In this document: one piece after another, positions 34,501 through 43,981 of the stretch
Numbering within the stretch: the first letter of the stretch is position 1
How the letters are laid out: every line of letters starts with the position of its first letter
From: Vanessa cardui
Lineage: Eukaryota > Arthropoda > Insecta > Lepidoptera > Nymphalidae
Assembly: GCF_905220365.1 (NCBI RefSeq)
Contig: NC_061127.1
Location: forward strand, 7,502,001 to 7,566,000
DNA length: 64,000 nucleotides
Direction of reading: 5' to 3'
Position numbers and translations under genes: made by a program
Notes under the pieces: generated by a model
The model's input: the letters and a program-made list of their open reading frames with translations, nothing else
Databases searched by the model: none
What the model was told of the DNA's origin: nothing

Positions 34501-35530
34501 CCACACTGACTTGGATATGCACCGAGATGTAGTTACAATAGACAAGGGACTAACTCCGCTCTCCTTAGGCAAAGAGAACTGGCGCAAACCTGTAGTACTA
34601 AGTACTGAGAACCGCAAGGAAGTATGGAAGAGCAAGGAGTTACACGGACGCTTCTATCGGGCCCTTCATGGACCCGATGTGGACTTTATGGCGTCCGTAT
34701 CTTGGCTACGGTTCGGCAACCTATTTGGTGAAACCGAAGGTTTTGTCTGTGCGATTATGGACGAAGTTATCATGACGAACAACTACCGGAAGTATATTGT
34801 GAGGGATGGCACGGTGGACATATGTCGGGCTTGTCACACTCCGGGCGAATCCCTTAGACATATTATTTCCGGTTGTTCTCGTCTTGCTAACGGAGAGTAT
34901 TTGCACAGACATAATCAAGTGGCCAAGATTATCCATCAACAACTTGCACTTCGATACGGTCTTGTGGTATCAGAGGTACCATACTACAGGTATGTGCCCG
35001 ACCCAGTTCTCGAGAATGGTCATATCACGCTGTACTGGGACCGATCTATAATCACTGACAGGACTGTTGTCGCCAACAAGCCTGATATAGTGGTGATAGA
35101 CCGGTCAGAGCGCCGCACGATAATTGTTGACATCACCATCCCTCATGACGAGAATCTCGTGAAGGCTGAGAAAGATAAACAAATAAAATATCTTGACTTA
35201 GCTCACGAGGTTGTCGACATGTGGGATGTGGATACAGCAGTTATTGTGCCGATAGTTGTTTCAGCGAATGGCCTAATGGCCAAGAGCCTCGATCAACACC
35301 TTAAGAGGCTCTCGTTAGGTAGCTGGGTCAAGGGCCTGATGCAGAAGGCAGTACTCCTCGGCACGGCGCGTATTGTGAGGAAGTTCCTCTCGCTGGAGCC
35401 CTGACCACCGGTGGCTTGGACCCTGTTCCCGCCACTGGTTGGCCTCTGTATTTTATATTTTTAAATATATTTTATGTTCATATTTTATATTTAAAAATGT
35501 AATTATATATGAATGAAAACAAATAAAAAG
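31551..35530 (+). mobile_element. R4/Dong-clade LINE in a TAA repeat
   Basis: About 3.98 kb between TAA repeats: (TAA)4 at 31539-31550 on the left and AATAATAATAA at about 35531-35541 on the right. Bombyx Dong is known to insert into TAA repeats, and the encoded protein has the R4-clade layout. The 5' UTR is about 250 bases. After the stop codon about 125 bases of AT-rich 3' UTR lead to the junction. The target here is the ATT tail of the other LINE. Exact ends cannot be fixed because target and element ends share A/T-rich sequence. Confidence 0.8.
31805..35404 (+). CDS. R4/Dong-type LINE polyprotein: reverse transcriptase + restriction-like endonuclease
   Basis: A 1199-codon uninterrupted ORF from ATG 31805. 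Residues 1-80 are Ser/Pro/Arg-rich. At about 89-165 lies a Trp-containing helical DNA-binding-like region (RWTQSINENVMRAYY, then NVSAQRLSDQVRVILRNN), as in other R4-clade proteins. The polymerase domain spans about 465-780: SPGPDG, NYRPITCLPTVYK, motif B FQGDSLSPLWF (Q665-G666-D667) and motif C YMDD (706-709). In motif A the sequence is CWIAYKKAYDSVPH: Ala601 (GCT, 33605-33607) occupies the place of the metal-binding Asp. The C-terminus has a CCHC knuckle, C1007-x2-C1010-x8-H1019-x4-C1024, and a PD-(D/E)xK endonuclease with KPD (1092-1094) and D1109 in IVDIT. Such elements cut their target and prime cDNA synthesis from it. The ORF is otherwise complete, so the lost Asp should make this copy inactive. 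R4 clade is preferred over R2 because of the YMDD, the protein layout and the TAA target. Confidence 0.88.
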   Translation: MLTRARQRAHKNPSPDPPLSSASQAQDPAQGNNLMSAAASSSSDEYFSPPTSPTPVRRAGRRRPPTGLGARGQPVSNGVPASGGGVQRMRWTQSINENVMRAYYGATEGGTNLTAYRVRMLSMFQALEPAINVSAQRLSDQVRVILRNNRLSDTVLDRIRSEQCNGGVTSAPSQPVVQGPLPAIPQGPCHDHDDEGEGDMAITTSKYSDQLRSALEDAIREYRDIPAELRPRLPRLPMTKRNRDLVCTLDSLLADYFESSENLEDTHSILFCAAVAACRVAGVTFEDTERATRPKTVAPAWQSRIEKRINETRVLIGKLCCFKEGNTRPRVMRFVGRAFLGTGISPQEYPSHVVERIDFLKQKVYAWASRIRRYRRRVDRYYLNRMFQSDQRWVYRTWERLDQGVSDGCRPDDDATNTFWRNIWSVPVDHIEGDWMREVRQACEPLEAMGEISIASEDVAAAVRSVPNWKSPGPDGLHSFWLKWLRSSHECLASQFQSALESGSLPQFLTTGVTHLLHKSGSATDPKNYRPITCLPTVYKLLTSILRDKINSHIENNTILSVSQNGCRGGSRGTKELLLIDMTISQQVRRSRKSLSTCWIAYKKAYDSVPHTWLLRVLELYKLDTTLCSFLRSCMGQWRTVLRYPGCRTIHSNDEPIRIERGIFQGDSLSPLWFCLALNPLSTLLESSRLGYRLRRGGKVISHLLYMDDLKLFAPSDSQLVELLKVTETFSNSIRMEFGVDKCAVMHVKRGEIVESDGLQLSDSINFKSLSANESYKYLGMSEALGINVTDMKQSLQERFFGRLKKVLKSLLSGGNKVRAFNGWVMPVLMYSFGILKWTQKELDALDRRVRVLLTTYRMHHPRSSVMRLYIPRRCGGRGFLNAKTLHNREVYKLREYFLHTDLDMHRDVVTIDKGLTPLSLGKENWRKPVVLSTENRKEVWKSKELHGRFYRALHGPDVDFMASVSWLRFGNLFGETEGFVCAIMDEVIMTNNYRKYIVRDGTVDICRACHTPGESLRHIISGCSRLANGEYLHRHNQVAKIIHQQLALRYGLVVSEVPYYRYVPDPVLENGHITLYWDRSIITDRTVVANKPDIVVIDRSERRTIIVDITIPHDENLVKAEKDKQIKYLDLAHEVVDMWDVDTAVIVPIVVSANGLMAKSLDQHLKRLSLGSWVKGLMQKAVLLGTARIVRKFLSLEP

Positions 35531-35683
35531 AATAATAATAAAGCTTTATTTCCCTTATTAGTTGTATATAACATTGTCATCGTTTATGTGTTAGTATTTT
35601 AGTATGTTGTCTTTTTTTTTTATTATTTAAATATATTAGTATGTTCATTTATTTATTCTATTTTTGTCCTCTATGTATATTTT

Positions 35684-38632
35684 CTATTCTATGTAAGGGC
35701 CGCCTGTTGCGGTAAAAGCCTCCTCCAAATGTTGCCAGCTATCTCTGTCCCTCGCCACTCTCGTCCAATGCGCTCCCGCTACATCTGCAATATCATCACT
35801 CCATCTTTTGAATGGTCTGCCTTGTTTTCTCTTTTTGTAAATCGGGGACCAATTTGTCACAGTTTTCGACCATCTTCCGTCTGTTGTTCTTTGAATATGG
35901 CCAGCCCATTTCCACTTAAGTGTCAATATTTGTTTGACTGCATCTTTAGCCTTGGTCTTTTTCCTGATATATGAGCTTCTTATCTTATCTTTTAACTTTA
36001 TACCCATGTAACTTATTTCTATGCTCCTTTGGCATCTCTTGATTTTATTTAGATAAGATTTTTTGAGCGGCCAGGTTTGGCATGCGTATGTGAGACAGGG
36101 CAGTAAGCATATGTTCATGGCTTTAGTTTTGAGTTTTGTTGGTATATTTCCTTTAAATACTTCCTTCATGGACCAGTATTTGTTCCATGTGATTTTTATT
36201 CTTCGTTCTATTTCTTTCTCTGTGCATGATCTGAATGAAATTACATGGCCAAGATATACATATTCCTCTACGTATTCTATCGGTACTGACGATATCGAAA
36301 CTTGTTTTTTATAACTGTTTGTCATTATCTTTGTCTTATCTCTATTAATTAATAATCCAACAGCTTCGCTATAATGACTGAGAGAGGTCAGCATATATTG
36401 CAGTTCTTCCGGACTTTCAGAGAGGAGGACAATGTCGTCGGCAAATCTCAAGTGTGATAAGTATATGCCATTAATATTGATACCAATGTCTTCCCACTCT
36501 AAATTTTGAAATATCGATTCCAATACTGCAATAAATAGCTTTGGCGATAGAGGGTCACCTTGTCTTACGCCTCGCTCTATTTGGAATGTTGGTCCTTTTC
36601 TCTCTAGTCGTATTCTAGTCCTGCTTTTTGAGTATATTGTTTTTATTAAATCTATATAGTCATGTTCGATGCCTTGATTGGTAAGTGCTTGCCAAATAGA
36701 GTTGTGCGAGATAGAATCGAATGCTTTTGAATAGTCAATAAAAGCGATGTATATGGGAAGATTGTGTTCCGTGTATTTTTCGATGATTATTTTTAAAGTA
36801 TGTATGTGGTCAACAGCTGAATAATTTTTCTTAAACCCTGCTTGTTCAATTGGTTGATTTTCATCTATTGATTTAGTTATCCGTCTTAGTAGAGTCGATG
36901 CGAATACTTTGTAGAGACAAGAAATCAAACTAATGGGTCTATAGTTTGTGACTAATTTTGGATCTCCCTTTTTATATATGAGTGCTATCTCTGAAAGTGT
37001 CCAAGATTCTGGCAATTCTTTCTTGACTAGAATAAGATTAAATAGCTTTGTAAGTGGTTTAATAAGGTAATCCTTGCTAGCTTTCATCATTTCATTTGTG
37101 ACCCCATCGGGTCCTGGGCTTTTTCCACCCTTTAGCAGTTTTATGGATAACTCTACTTCACTCTCTATGAAAGGTGCAACTGAGTCTTTGACGTGAGTGG
37201 TATTTAATAGTGTTAGTTTGGTCTTTCCGTCGTCTGTATACAAATCCTGGTAGAATTTGGTGGCTAGTTTCATTAAGTCACCTCTATTTGTGACTACGTT
37301 TCCTGAGGTATCTGTGAGCTGTGTCAATAGCTGTTTGGTGTTGTCTATTTTTCTGTAGGCTTTTCTTACACCTCCTCTTTCTTCTATATATTTACTCATC
37401 GTATTTAATCTATAGTTCCTGATGTTTTGCTTTATTTTTTTATGTATTACTCTATATAATTTGCTTAGTTTTATTTTGTCTTCTTTTGTTTTATTTTTCT
37501 TATGTTTTAGTTCATATTTTTGTTTCTTGAGTTCTTCAATTTCTGGCGTTATTATATTTTTTCTTTTGTTATTCGTATCATTTTTGGTTAAGGTACTTGA
37601 TAACATTTTTTCTATTTCTTCGCTAAGTTTTTGTATGTTTTCTTCACAGTCAGAAAATGTGACAATGGGGAGCTTCGTATGGGCTTTTTCTATTATTGGT
37701 TTTGTTAAATTTTTATATGATCTTCGTGTTTTCTTTTTGGCTTCCATAGCAATAGTTATTCTTACCAATCTATGGTCACTCGGATGTTTTAGTTTACTTA
37801 ACACTTCTAGATTCTGCACATATTTGGGATGATTTGTTGCAATAAAGTCTATTTCGTTCTTTGATTTTCCATTTGGTGACATCCAGGTCCACCTTAGTTT
37901 CTCCGGTTTTTTGAACATAGTATTGGCAATTTTTAATTTATATTGTAGACAAAAATCTATAAACATCTCTCCTCTTTTATTTCTTTTACCGTAACCATAG
38001 TCACCCATAACTAATTGTTCGTTTTTCTTAGGATAACCAATTTTTGCGTTCATATCTCCCATAAGCATTATGTTGTGTGTGCATTTGCTCATTGCAATAT
38101 CTAAGTCAGAGTACATCTTTTCTATGTCTTCTATCGAAGATGTGGCAGTTGGAGCATAGACTTGGATTATGTTGAAGAGGTTTTCATGTATCTTCACTTT
38201 TAATATGGTGATTCTATCAGATATTGCTATGAAGTCAAGTACTTCTGTGTTACATTGCTTCTTTACGAGGAAACCAACGCCTCTCTCCCCTTTTCTTATT
38301 CCGTAGTAATAGAGTAAATAGCTGCCTCTATCTTCTATCTTGTATCCTTCTCTTCTTAGTTCGGAGATGCCTATTATATTCCATTTAATTTTGGATAATG
38401 CATATTCCAGTTCCTCAACTCTAGCTTCATTTGACAGAGATCGAACATTGAATGTCGCAATATAATATTTATTTAGTTTTTGTTTACTTGGAGGGTGGTC
38501 GTCTACTGCCCCCTCGGTGACGAGCCGTTCTGGGGGAGAATTTCTAAAATTGTTGTATGTGTGTCTTTTTATCTTTGTTTTTATTTTTGAGGGTGCGGCG
38601 TGATTGTTTATCTGGAGTGGCTTCCTTGGTTG
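35684..38632 (-). CDS. LINE ORF2: APE endonuclease + RTE-like reverse transcriptase, in frame after UAG
   Basis: 982 codons, counted from the codon after the ORF1 stop. Endonuclease: IATFNVRSLSNEARVEELEY (catalytic Asn), GISELRR (catalytic Glu), GDMNAKIG at about 191-198 and SDHRLV at about 285-290. Polymerase: KSPGPDG, NYRPISLISCLYK, motif A FIDYSKAFDSISH (Asp about 633), motif B GVRQGDPLSP (about 688-697), motif C RFADDIV (Asp 732-733). The C-terminus AGAHWTRVARDRDSWQHLEE is typical of RTE-like elements. All expected catalytic residues are present. No ATG occurs in this frame before codon 173 (38114-38116), which is past the Asn and Glu motifs; a GTG at 38195-38197 also lies after them. Translation must therefore enter from ORF1, by readthrough of the single TAG at 38633-38635 or another recoding route. 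The clade within the RTE group (possibly Proto2, which also has an ORF1) is not settled. Confidence 0.88.
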   Translation of the reverse strand, partial: QPRKPLQINNHAAPSKIKTKIKRHTYNNFRNSPPERLVTEGAVDDHPPSKQKLNKYYIATFNVRSLSNEARVEELEYALSKIKWNIIGISELRREGYKIEDRGSYLLYYYGIRKGERGVGFLVKKQCNTEVLDFIAISDRITILKVKIHENLFNIIQVYAPTATSSIEDIEKMYSDLDIAMSKCTHNIMLMGDMNAKIGYPKKNEQLVMGDYGYGKRNKRGEMFIDFCLQYKLKIANTMFKKPEKLRWTWMSPNGKSKNEIDFIATNHPKYVQNLEVLSKLKHPSDHRLVRITIAMEAKKKTRRSYKNLTKPIIEKAHTKLPIVTFSDCEENIQKLSEEIEKMLSSTLTKNDTNNKRKNIITPEIEELKKQKYELKHKKNKTKEDKIKLSKLYRVIHKKIKQNIRNYRLNTMSKYIEERGGVRKAYRKIDNTKQLLTQLTDTSGNVVTNRGDLMKLATKFYQDLYTDDGKTKLTLLNTTHVKDSVAPFIESEVELSIKLLKGGKSPGPDGVTNEMMKASKDYLIKPLTKLFNLILVKKELPESWTLSEIALIYKKGDPKLVTNYRPISLISCLYKVFASTLLRRITKSIDENQPIEQAGFKKNYSAVDHIHTLKIIIEKYTEHNLPIYIAFIDYSKAFDSISHNSIWQALTNQGIEHDYIDLIKTIYSKSRTRIRLERKGPTFQIERGVRQGDPLSPKLFIAVLESIFQNLEWEDIGININGIYLSHLRFADDIVLLSESPEELQYMLTSLSHYSEAVGLLINRDKTKIMTNSYKKQVSISSVPIEYVEEYVYLGHVISFRSCTEKEIERRIKITWNKYWSMKEVFKGNIPTKLKTKAMNICLLPCLTYACQTWPLKKSYLNKIKRCQRSIEISYMGIKLKDKIRSSYIRKKTKAKDAVKQILTLKWKWAGHIQRTTDGRWSKTVTNWSPIYKKRKQGRPFKRWSDDIADVAGAHWTRVARDRDSWQHLEEAFTATGGPYIE

Positions 38633-38635
38633 CTA
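38627..38635 (-). promoter_or_regulatory. Candidate stop-codon readthrough signal UAG-CAA-CCA
   Basis: On the minus strand the ORF1 stop and the next two codons read TAG CAA CCA. This fits UAG-CAR-YYA, the context known from tobamoviruses to give efficient readthrough, also in animal cells. ORF2 continues in the same frame without another stop. That the site works here is inference. Confidence 0.6.
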
Positions 38636-39442
38636 CTCGTCACATGGCAGGGAGGATCCATTCAGAAAACTCTCCATAGACCTTTGACTGGTCCCAGGTT
38701 TCTTTTCAAATATTTTGTTTTTTTTGAGTGCTTGTTGTTGTGCTGTTTCTGTCTGAATATTTTTGTTTTTGTGTGGCGGTGTTACTTCTAGAGTTCTTTT
38801 TTTGCTGCTTCTAGGGTCTTTTCTCTCTCCTTTTTGTTCATTGTTTCTTTTAATTGGCTCACGTACTATTAGTTTGTCGTATCTAAGATGGACGATTTTT
38901 CCAGCTGCTTTCTCTTTTCTTAGTTGTTCTTGTAATTTTTTTCTAGTGTCTAAAACTTTTGGAGGAAAGTCTTCTTTTATGTATATGGTTTTTGATTTTA
39001 TGGAGTTTTTGTTTTTCAATATAGTAACTTTTCTCCCATAGGTAGACAAGGTTACCACGATCGGTCTCACTTTGTTCTTATCGTATTTACCCATCCTTTT
39101 TACCATCTGCAGTTCCATTTGGTCGCATTCAATATTGAGTTCGTTTTTCAGTGTCTGTATGATTTTCAGTTCTAAGTCACTATAAGATTTTTCTTCTTCC
39201 TTTATTCCGAAAAAAATAATATTTCTCTCCCTATTTTGTTTTTCTATTATGGAAATTCTTTTTTCATGATCCAAGTTATTTTCTTTTATTTTATTTAGTT
39301 CTTCCTGCATCAAACCATATTTTTCATCTATCTTTTCATTTATCTTTTTTGTAATTCTCTCTTCAAGATTTTGCAAAGATTCAATAGAATCTTTTTTAAT
39401 GTCGGCTCTCAATTCTTTTAATAGTTTCTCTAATTCAGACAT
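38633..39442 (-). CDS. LINE ORF1: coiled coil + RRM RNA-binding protein
   Basis: 269 residues from ATG (39440-39442; A at -3) to TAG (38633-38635). Residues about 1-70 form a long charged helix with heptad-like Leu/Ile spacing, likely a coiled coil for oligomers. Residues about 72-145 resemble an L1-type RRM: RERNIIFFGIKEE at the first strand and VKRMGKYDKNKVRPIVVTLS at 114-133. Residues about 146-200 look like the small C-terminal domain (TIYIKEDFPPKVLDTRK, KIVHLRYDKLIV). The tail is basic and Gln/Ser-rich. L1 ORF1 proteins of this layout coat the element RNA. RTE elements often lack an ORF1 or have a short one, so this layout is of interest. It shares its frame with ORF2, the stop codon being the only break. 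Confidence 0.82.
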   Translation of the reverse strand: MSELEKLLKELRADIKKDSIESLQNLEERITKKINEKIDEKYGLMQEELNKIKENNLDHEKRISIIEKQNRERNIIFFGIKEEEKSYSDLELKIIQTLKNELNIECDQMELQMVKRMGKYDKNKVRPIVVTLSTYGRKVTILKNKNSIKSKTIYIKEDFPPKVLDTRKKLQEQLRKEKAAGKIVHLRYDKLIVREPIKRNNEQKGERKDPRSSKKRTLEVTPPHKNKNIQTETAQQQALKKNKIFEKKPGTSQRSMESFLNGSSLPCDE

Positions 39443-40606
39443 TCTGATATTTCGACAACAGGTATAATAAGTTCTTTTATTTTTTTTTATTTTAACTTCC
39501 TCTATACTTTTTAATTGTAGTTAATTGAAAATTTAATAATCTTTGCTGTGTTGCTTGGCCGTTCGGAGTATGGATCGATATCTGTCTAGTGTCAGCGAAT
39601 ACGTATGATAAAATTTTTAATATTCAATAAATAAATATATTAAAATTTATTAAAATGTGAATAAAATGTAATAACTTCTTTAAACATTAAAAATTAAAAA
39701 ATCCTTAATCTATTTAAGTAAAATAATTGATCGAATTTAATTTAAGTGTCAACAAATAGGTATAATAATAAAATAATTTAAATGACAAAAAAATATAAAC
39801 AATGAGATTCAAAAATGTAGATATAAAGTATAATATTTTTTATATCATTTGTCAAAAAATTAAGAAACTTTAAGCTATTCACTAATTAAATTAATTATTG
39901 TAGTACTGTAATTTCAGAATGTCAGCAAATTATTAAATGTAATAAGTTTAAAATGTCAGTAAATAAATACAATAAAATATATAAATAGAAAATAAAAATA
40001 TAATGGAACTTTAAAATTGTCAATCGAAAATTAATGAAAATGTATATAGTTAAGGTCGGAATCGAACTCAGTCACGTCGATGAATCCATGCGTGTCAAAC
40101 ATATACAGCCAGATGATCGTTATGTGGTGGTGCGAAATTTGTTAATTGTATCTTCGGGGCTTGATTTTTTTGTTGGGTAGTTTACGTAGTTTTGTTTAGC
40201 TACCTTCACTGATTTAATCACTATTTTTTTAATAATTCAAATTTTTACTATTAATTTTATATTATCACTTCACTTCGTGTTCACTTGTGGTTTAAATGTC
40301 AGTATCTATATTATTAGGAAGGTCATGGATTTTAAGATTTGATTTATCAGTTTTTCATTTTCTTGAGTCTTCGTCCCGTCGTATATTTGAACGTCTCTTT
40401 TATCACTTTTTCCGGGTGTTTCGTTGGGATAATGTTATCACGAATTTATTTCACATATAGAAGTATTTTCAACACTACAACAACTACTAATTTGCTCTTT
40501 AATAATTTTAAAGTATTAATTGATACGGAGCGTTTACTATTGTGTTTGCGTGCAGCGCCCTCTATTGAATACTTGGTACTAAATTACTACTGGTAATTTG
40601 ATGTAA

Positions 40607-42424
40607 ATACTATAATTTGATCTATTCAATTTTTTAAACTAAGTGTATACAAGTGTTTAAATATTTCTTTTAAATATTAAGTTATTTTTTAAAAAGGTTT
40701 TTACTTTTAATTTATTTGTACGTTTCTTAGGTCTGTACTATAGAAAATTATAATATACACTTCACTAGCTGACTGTACCGACTTTATATGGGTAACGTAG
40801 GGACGATCCTGCCTGAGTTGGGGTTGTCGTAACCACCGATTAAGATGCACATATTCTAACCACTGGGCCATTTCGGCTTTTGGTTACTCACAAAAACGTT
40901 ATTGTTGAGATTTTCTCTTTGTATTTATTTAAATTTAGAATGTTTCCAAAAATAATATATTCGATGCGCCTCGAATATCGCTGAGTAACGTTTCAGTCAC
41001 GATAAAGAGACATGTCTCGACTTTACCTCTTGCATCTTGTCACGTGACCCTCATCAACAGACGACATGCCCAACTGATATACGTTTACGTGATAGTCAAG
41101 TGTTTAGAACACGCAATTGTTAATCTAAGATTGCGGGTTCGAATTTGGATAATCATACTGAATTTTCGTATGGATATACGCAAAAAACTACCTACAACAG
41201 ATTACTTCACTAGTAACACAGTATAAATATAATAACTTTTTCAGATCGAATTCGGGTTTTGAACCCAGAACTTTAGGATGTCTATATGCTACTAGTCCAA
41301 TAAGACATGAGGTTTATTATTATGTAATATGATATTTTTATGTTATTATATTTGTATTGTTTATTGGTGCGTAATATTTGTAACGTTAGTTTTCGTCGTC
41401 CGATATCAAAATAAATACAAAAAAAGTAACAGATAAAAATAAACAAACATTTCCTACGTCTGCCACAATCTGGTTGTTATGTAATCTCGGACACAATTTC
41501 GCGGCTCCTTCATTCCGTTTATTTCATCCCATTTTCCTTTTTATACATAATCGAATCAATCTGTGTAAATCGAAATGTGGAAAAAAAATCTCGATCAACA
41601 ATTCTTTTTGGAGTCTTAGCGTATACAGAGTGTATTTGTTATCAAATTGACGGATAGCGTCGTAGAAACACAAATTAAATTGGTATAAAGATTTTAATGA
41701 AACTGTTTTATTTTTTTTTATTTTATTACGTAATTATTTCTTCGCATATATCTATAGACGAGTTGTCCGTTCCTTTTCTCTCTCTTTCTTTGTATTTTTA
41801 TCTTTCTTTGTATCTCTCTGTTATTTTGATTGAGTTTAGTAGTTTAATATTACTGTACGATTTTATTTTCGGACACAATAAAAATTTCAGAAATTTAACT
41901 TTTGTTTGTATTTATTCTTGTTGTGAGTCAATTGTATTACTTGTGTAATTCAGCTTAGTGGGGTTCTAGTTTAACTGGACGGGGTATTCTGTGTTTCTGT
42001 ACAAGATAGAGTATCTGTGATGGTCAATAGCTGGTGAATGAACTTTGAAACAAAGACCTGTGGTTGCAACGACATAGTCTTTTTCTAACATAATCCTTTA
42101 TGATGATATATAATGTTGAACTCGCTAATAAGCTGGAGAGTAATAATATGGAATATATTATGCGAATCTTCAGAAACTTGAGATACACAATAACAAATAG
42201 ATGTATGAACTTCCAAAATTCTTAGTAGTATTATAATAATTCGCTAGCGGTTCATTAAAGTTCCTTATTCCTTAAGTTAATTATACAGTGTGTCCTATAA
42301 TCCAACAATAATATTATAGATACCGTATAATAATAACAAATTTACCACTCATAAACAATATCAAAGTATTTATCAAAGTACTTTTTATTTTCTAGCTAGA
42401 AAAATTATAAAGACGTGCAAATTA
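40607..42424. other. AT-rich, with SINE relics
   Basis: 40822-40880 (-) is a Metulj-type SINE head fragment (TAACCACTGGGCCATTTCGGC). About 41085-41170 (+) is an older tRNA-like relic with GCGGGTTCGAATTTGG. No gene is supported. Confidence 0.45.
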
Positions 42425-42705
42425 TTACATGGTATAAAACAAATCGCTTACTGAATGTTTGTCCCTATGTATGCTTAGATCCTCAAAATTACGCAACGGA
42501 ATTTGATATAGTTTTTTTTTTATTAGATAAAGTAATTCGAGAGGAAGGTTTTCGTATATAATACGTGGATATGAAAAAAGTAAAGAAACACTGATAATTT
42601 AAGAAGTTTCTTATGTTTCGTAAATAAACAAATTCTTACAATAAATCTATTTAGTAACTGCATTACACCTGTGCGAAGCCAGGGCGGGTAGCCATATTAT
42701 AAATG
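42425..42705 (+). mobile_element. Helitron-like element, diverged 3' end
   Basis: It matches the family at 12825, from TATAAAACAAATCGCTTACTG to CTGTGCGAAGCCAGGGCGGG, with the terminal CTAG mutated to AGCCAT. Confidence 0.5.
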
Positions 42706-42889
42706 ATGGTAATAGTATTGGCACTGACTATTCCAAACGAAAGACGTTAACAGTAATCATATTTGAGAGTAGAATAATAGTGGAACATGATACTACATAA
42801 TTATACAATAAAGATCTTTGTATTATATTCTAATACTAGTGCTGTGCTCACGACCATATATATATATATACATGTGTGTACGCGTTTGA

Positions 42890-43130
42890 ATTTAACAAAA
42901 AAAAATATTGTAGCCTAATTTACTCCTTATTATATCAATTATCTGCCAGTGAAAGTCTCGTCAAAATCGGTCCAGCAGTTCCAGAGATTAGCTAGAACAA
43001 ATAGACAGACAGACAAAAATTACAAATATATGTATTTTATATGTACCGTATGTAGACACATAGGCATTGAGTAAAAAAAAGATATTTTAATATTACAAAT
43101 AGACACACTAATTTTATTATATGTATAGAT
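42890..43130 (-). repeat. Interspersed repeat E, longer copy
   Basis: On the minus strand it contains AATCTCTGGAACTGCTGGAC and CGATTTTGACGAGACTTTCA, and begins with AATCTATACATATAATAAAA near 43130. Confidence 0.5.
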
Positions 43131-43499
43131 TAAAAAATATGTTATTATGTCAAAATATTGAATTCACATGTCTGATTGTGACAAATGATATTTGGCGTTT
43201 CGAACACTCTGTATATTCCATATTCGTTGTATCAAAACTTACTGCAAGTTGCACAAATGCTGTATTCAATAGTGTGAATTTACTTATCCAAGAACTTTGC
43301 ATATAACAATAACGCTTTGTTGTGTTATGTGTTTGTGGTTCCTTTGTTCGGAAATGTTACTTTTCGTTACTGAGCAAGTTCATCCTGGGTCCATTATCTC
43401 ACTATTACTTTTTTCCCCCTCATTTGAATGATGTGAAGTGAATGATACATACGCAACGTCAAATCTATACATGTAAATATATAATAACATGTCCATACT

Positions 43500-43770
43500 G
43501 ACTGATACATCAAGGCAATGAAATTTGGGGAGTAGGATCGTTTAATTGAGTAGACACTCACTAAGGAAGGAATTTTGGAAATTCTACACCATAATGGGTG
43601 AAATGCGGGTTGAAATTTAGTATGAAAGTCGGTCATTTTTGAAGTTAGAAACATGAAACTTTGTTTAAGGATACCGGTTAAAATACATTTAAGCGTTTTT
43701 GGATATTCTACTCCTAAAGGTTGAAATAGGATTTGAAATTTCAAGTTATATAATCAGTCAAGCCGCGGGC
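43500..43770 (+). repeat. Diverged repeat with two internal similar blocks
   Basis: TTGGAAATTCTACACCATAA at about 43573 and TTGGATATTCTACTCCTAAA at about 43699 start similar blocks of roughly 50 bases (GGGTGAAATGCGGGTTGAAATTT and GGTTGAAATAGGATTTGAAATTT parts). The end AGCCGCGGGCAAAAGT resembles ends seen in many insect repeats. The 116-codon minus-strand frame here is a by-product. Confidence 0.4.
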
Positions 43771-43981
43771 AAAAGTGACATAAAAATAACTACTTATTAC
43801 CGATTATTTATATTTACCGATAAATTTTAGGTTCTGATAATATCACCAGTGTAATTAATTTATGCGTGTAATATAACGATACTGATCGATTACTTTGAAA
43901 TTTCACCTGTAATTATGAATACTAGTTAGTCGCACGCAAAACTGCGCGTTTATTCAATCGATTTATACAAATTTCGAAACG

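Larger units (their letters stand above)
31529..40606 (-). mobile_element. Full-length two-ORF LINE (RTE-like), carrying a nested Dong-like LINE
   Basis: A perfect 13-bp repeat, TAATTTGATGTAA, bounds the element (31529-31541 and 40594-40606). On the minus strand it runs from a 5' end at 40593 through a 1.15-kb 5' UTR (40593-39443), ORF1, ORF2 and a short 3' UTR. The 3' UTR holds AATAAA (in GGGAAATAAAGC near 35549) and then an ATT-repeat tail. That tail is split: part lies at 35529-35545 and part at 31542-31550, because a plus-strand Dong-like element sits in it. Without the nested element the LINE is about 5.06 kb. A complete 5' end, uninterrupted ORFs and a perfect target duplication indicate a recent insertion. 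Confidence 0.85.

Noticed and set aside
37422..39041. Plus-strand hydrophobic frames opposite the LINE ORFs as membrane proteins
   Set aside because: They are the antisense of Lys/Glu/Asn-rich LINE coding sequence, which reads as Phe/Leu/Ser-rich.
43394..43744. 116-codon minus-strand frame as a gene
   Set aside because: It runs across a worn repeat with internal similar blocks that also occurs as non-coding sequence in insect genomes.
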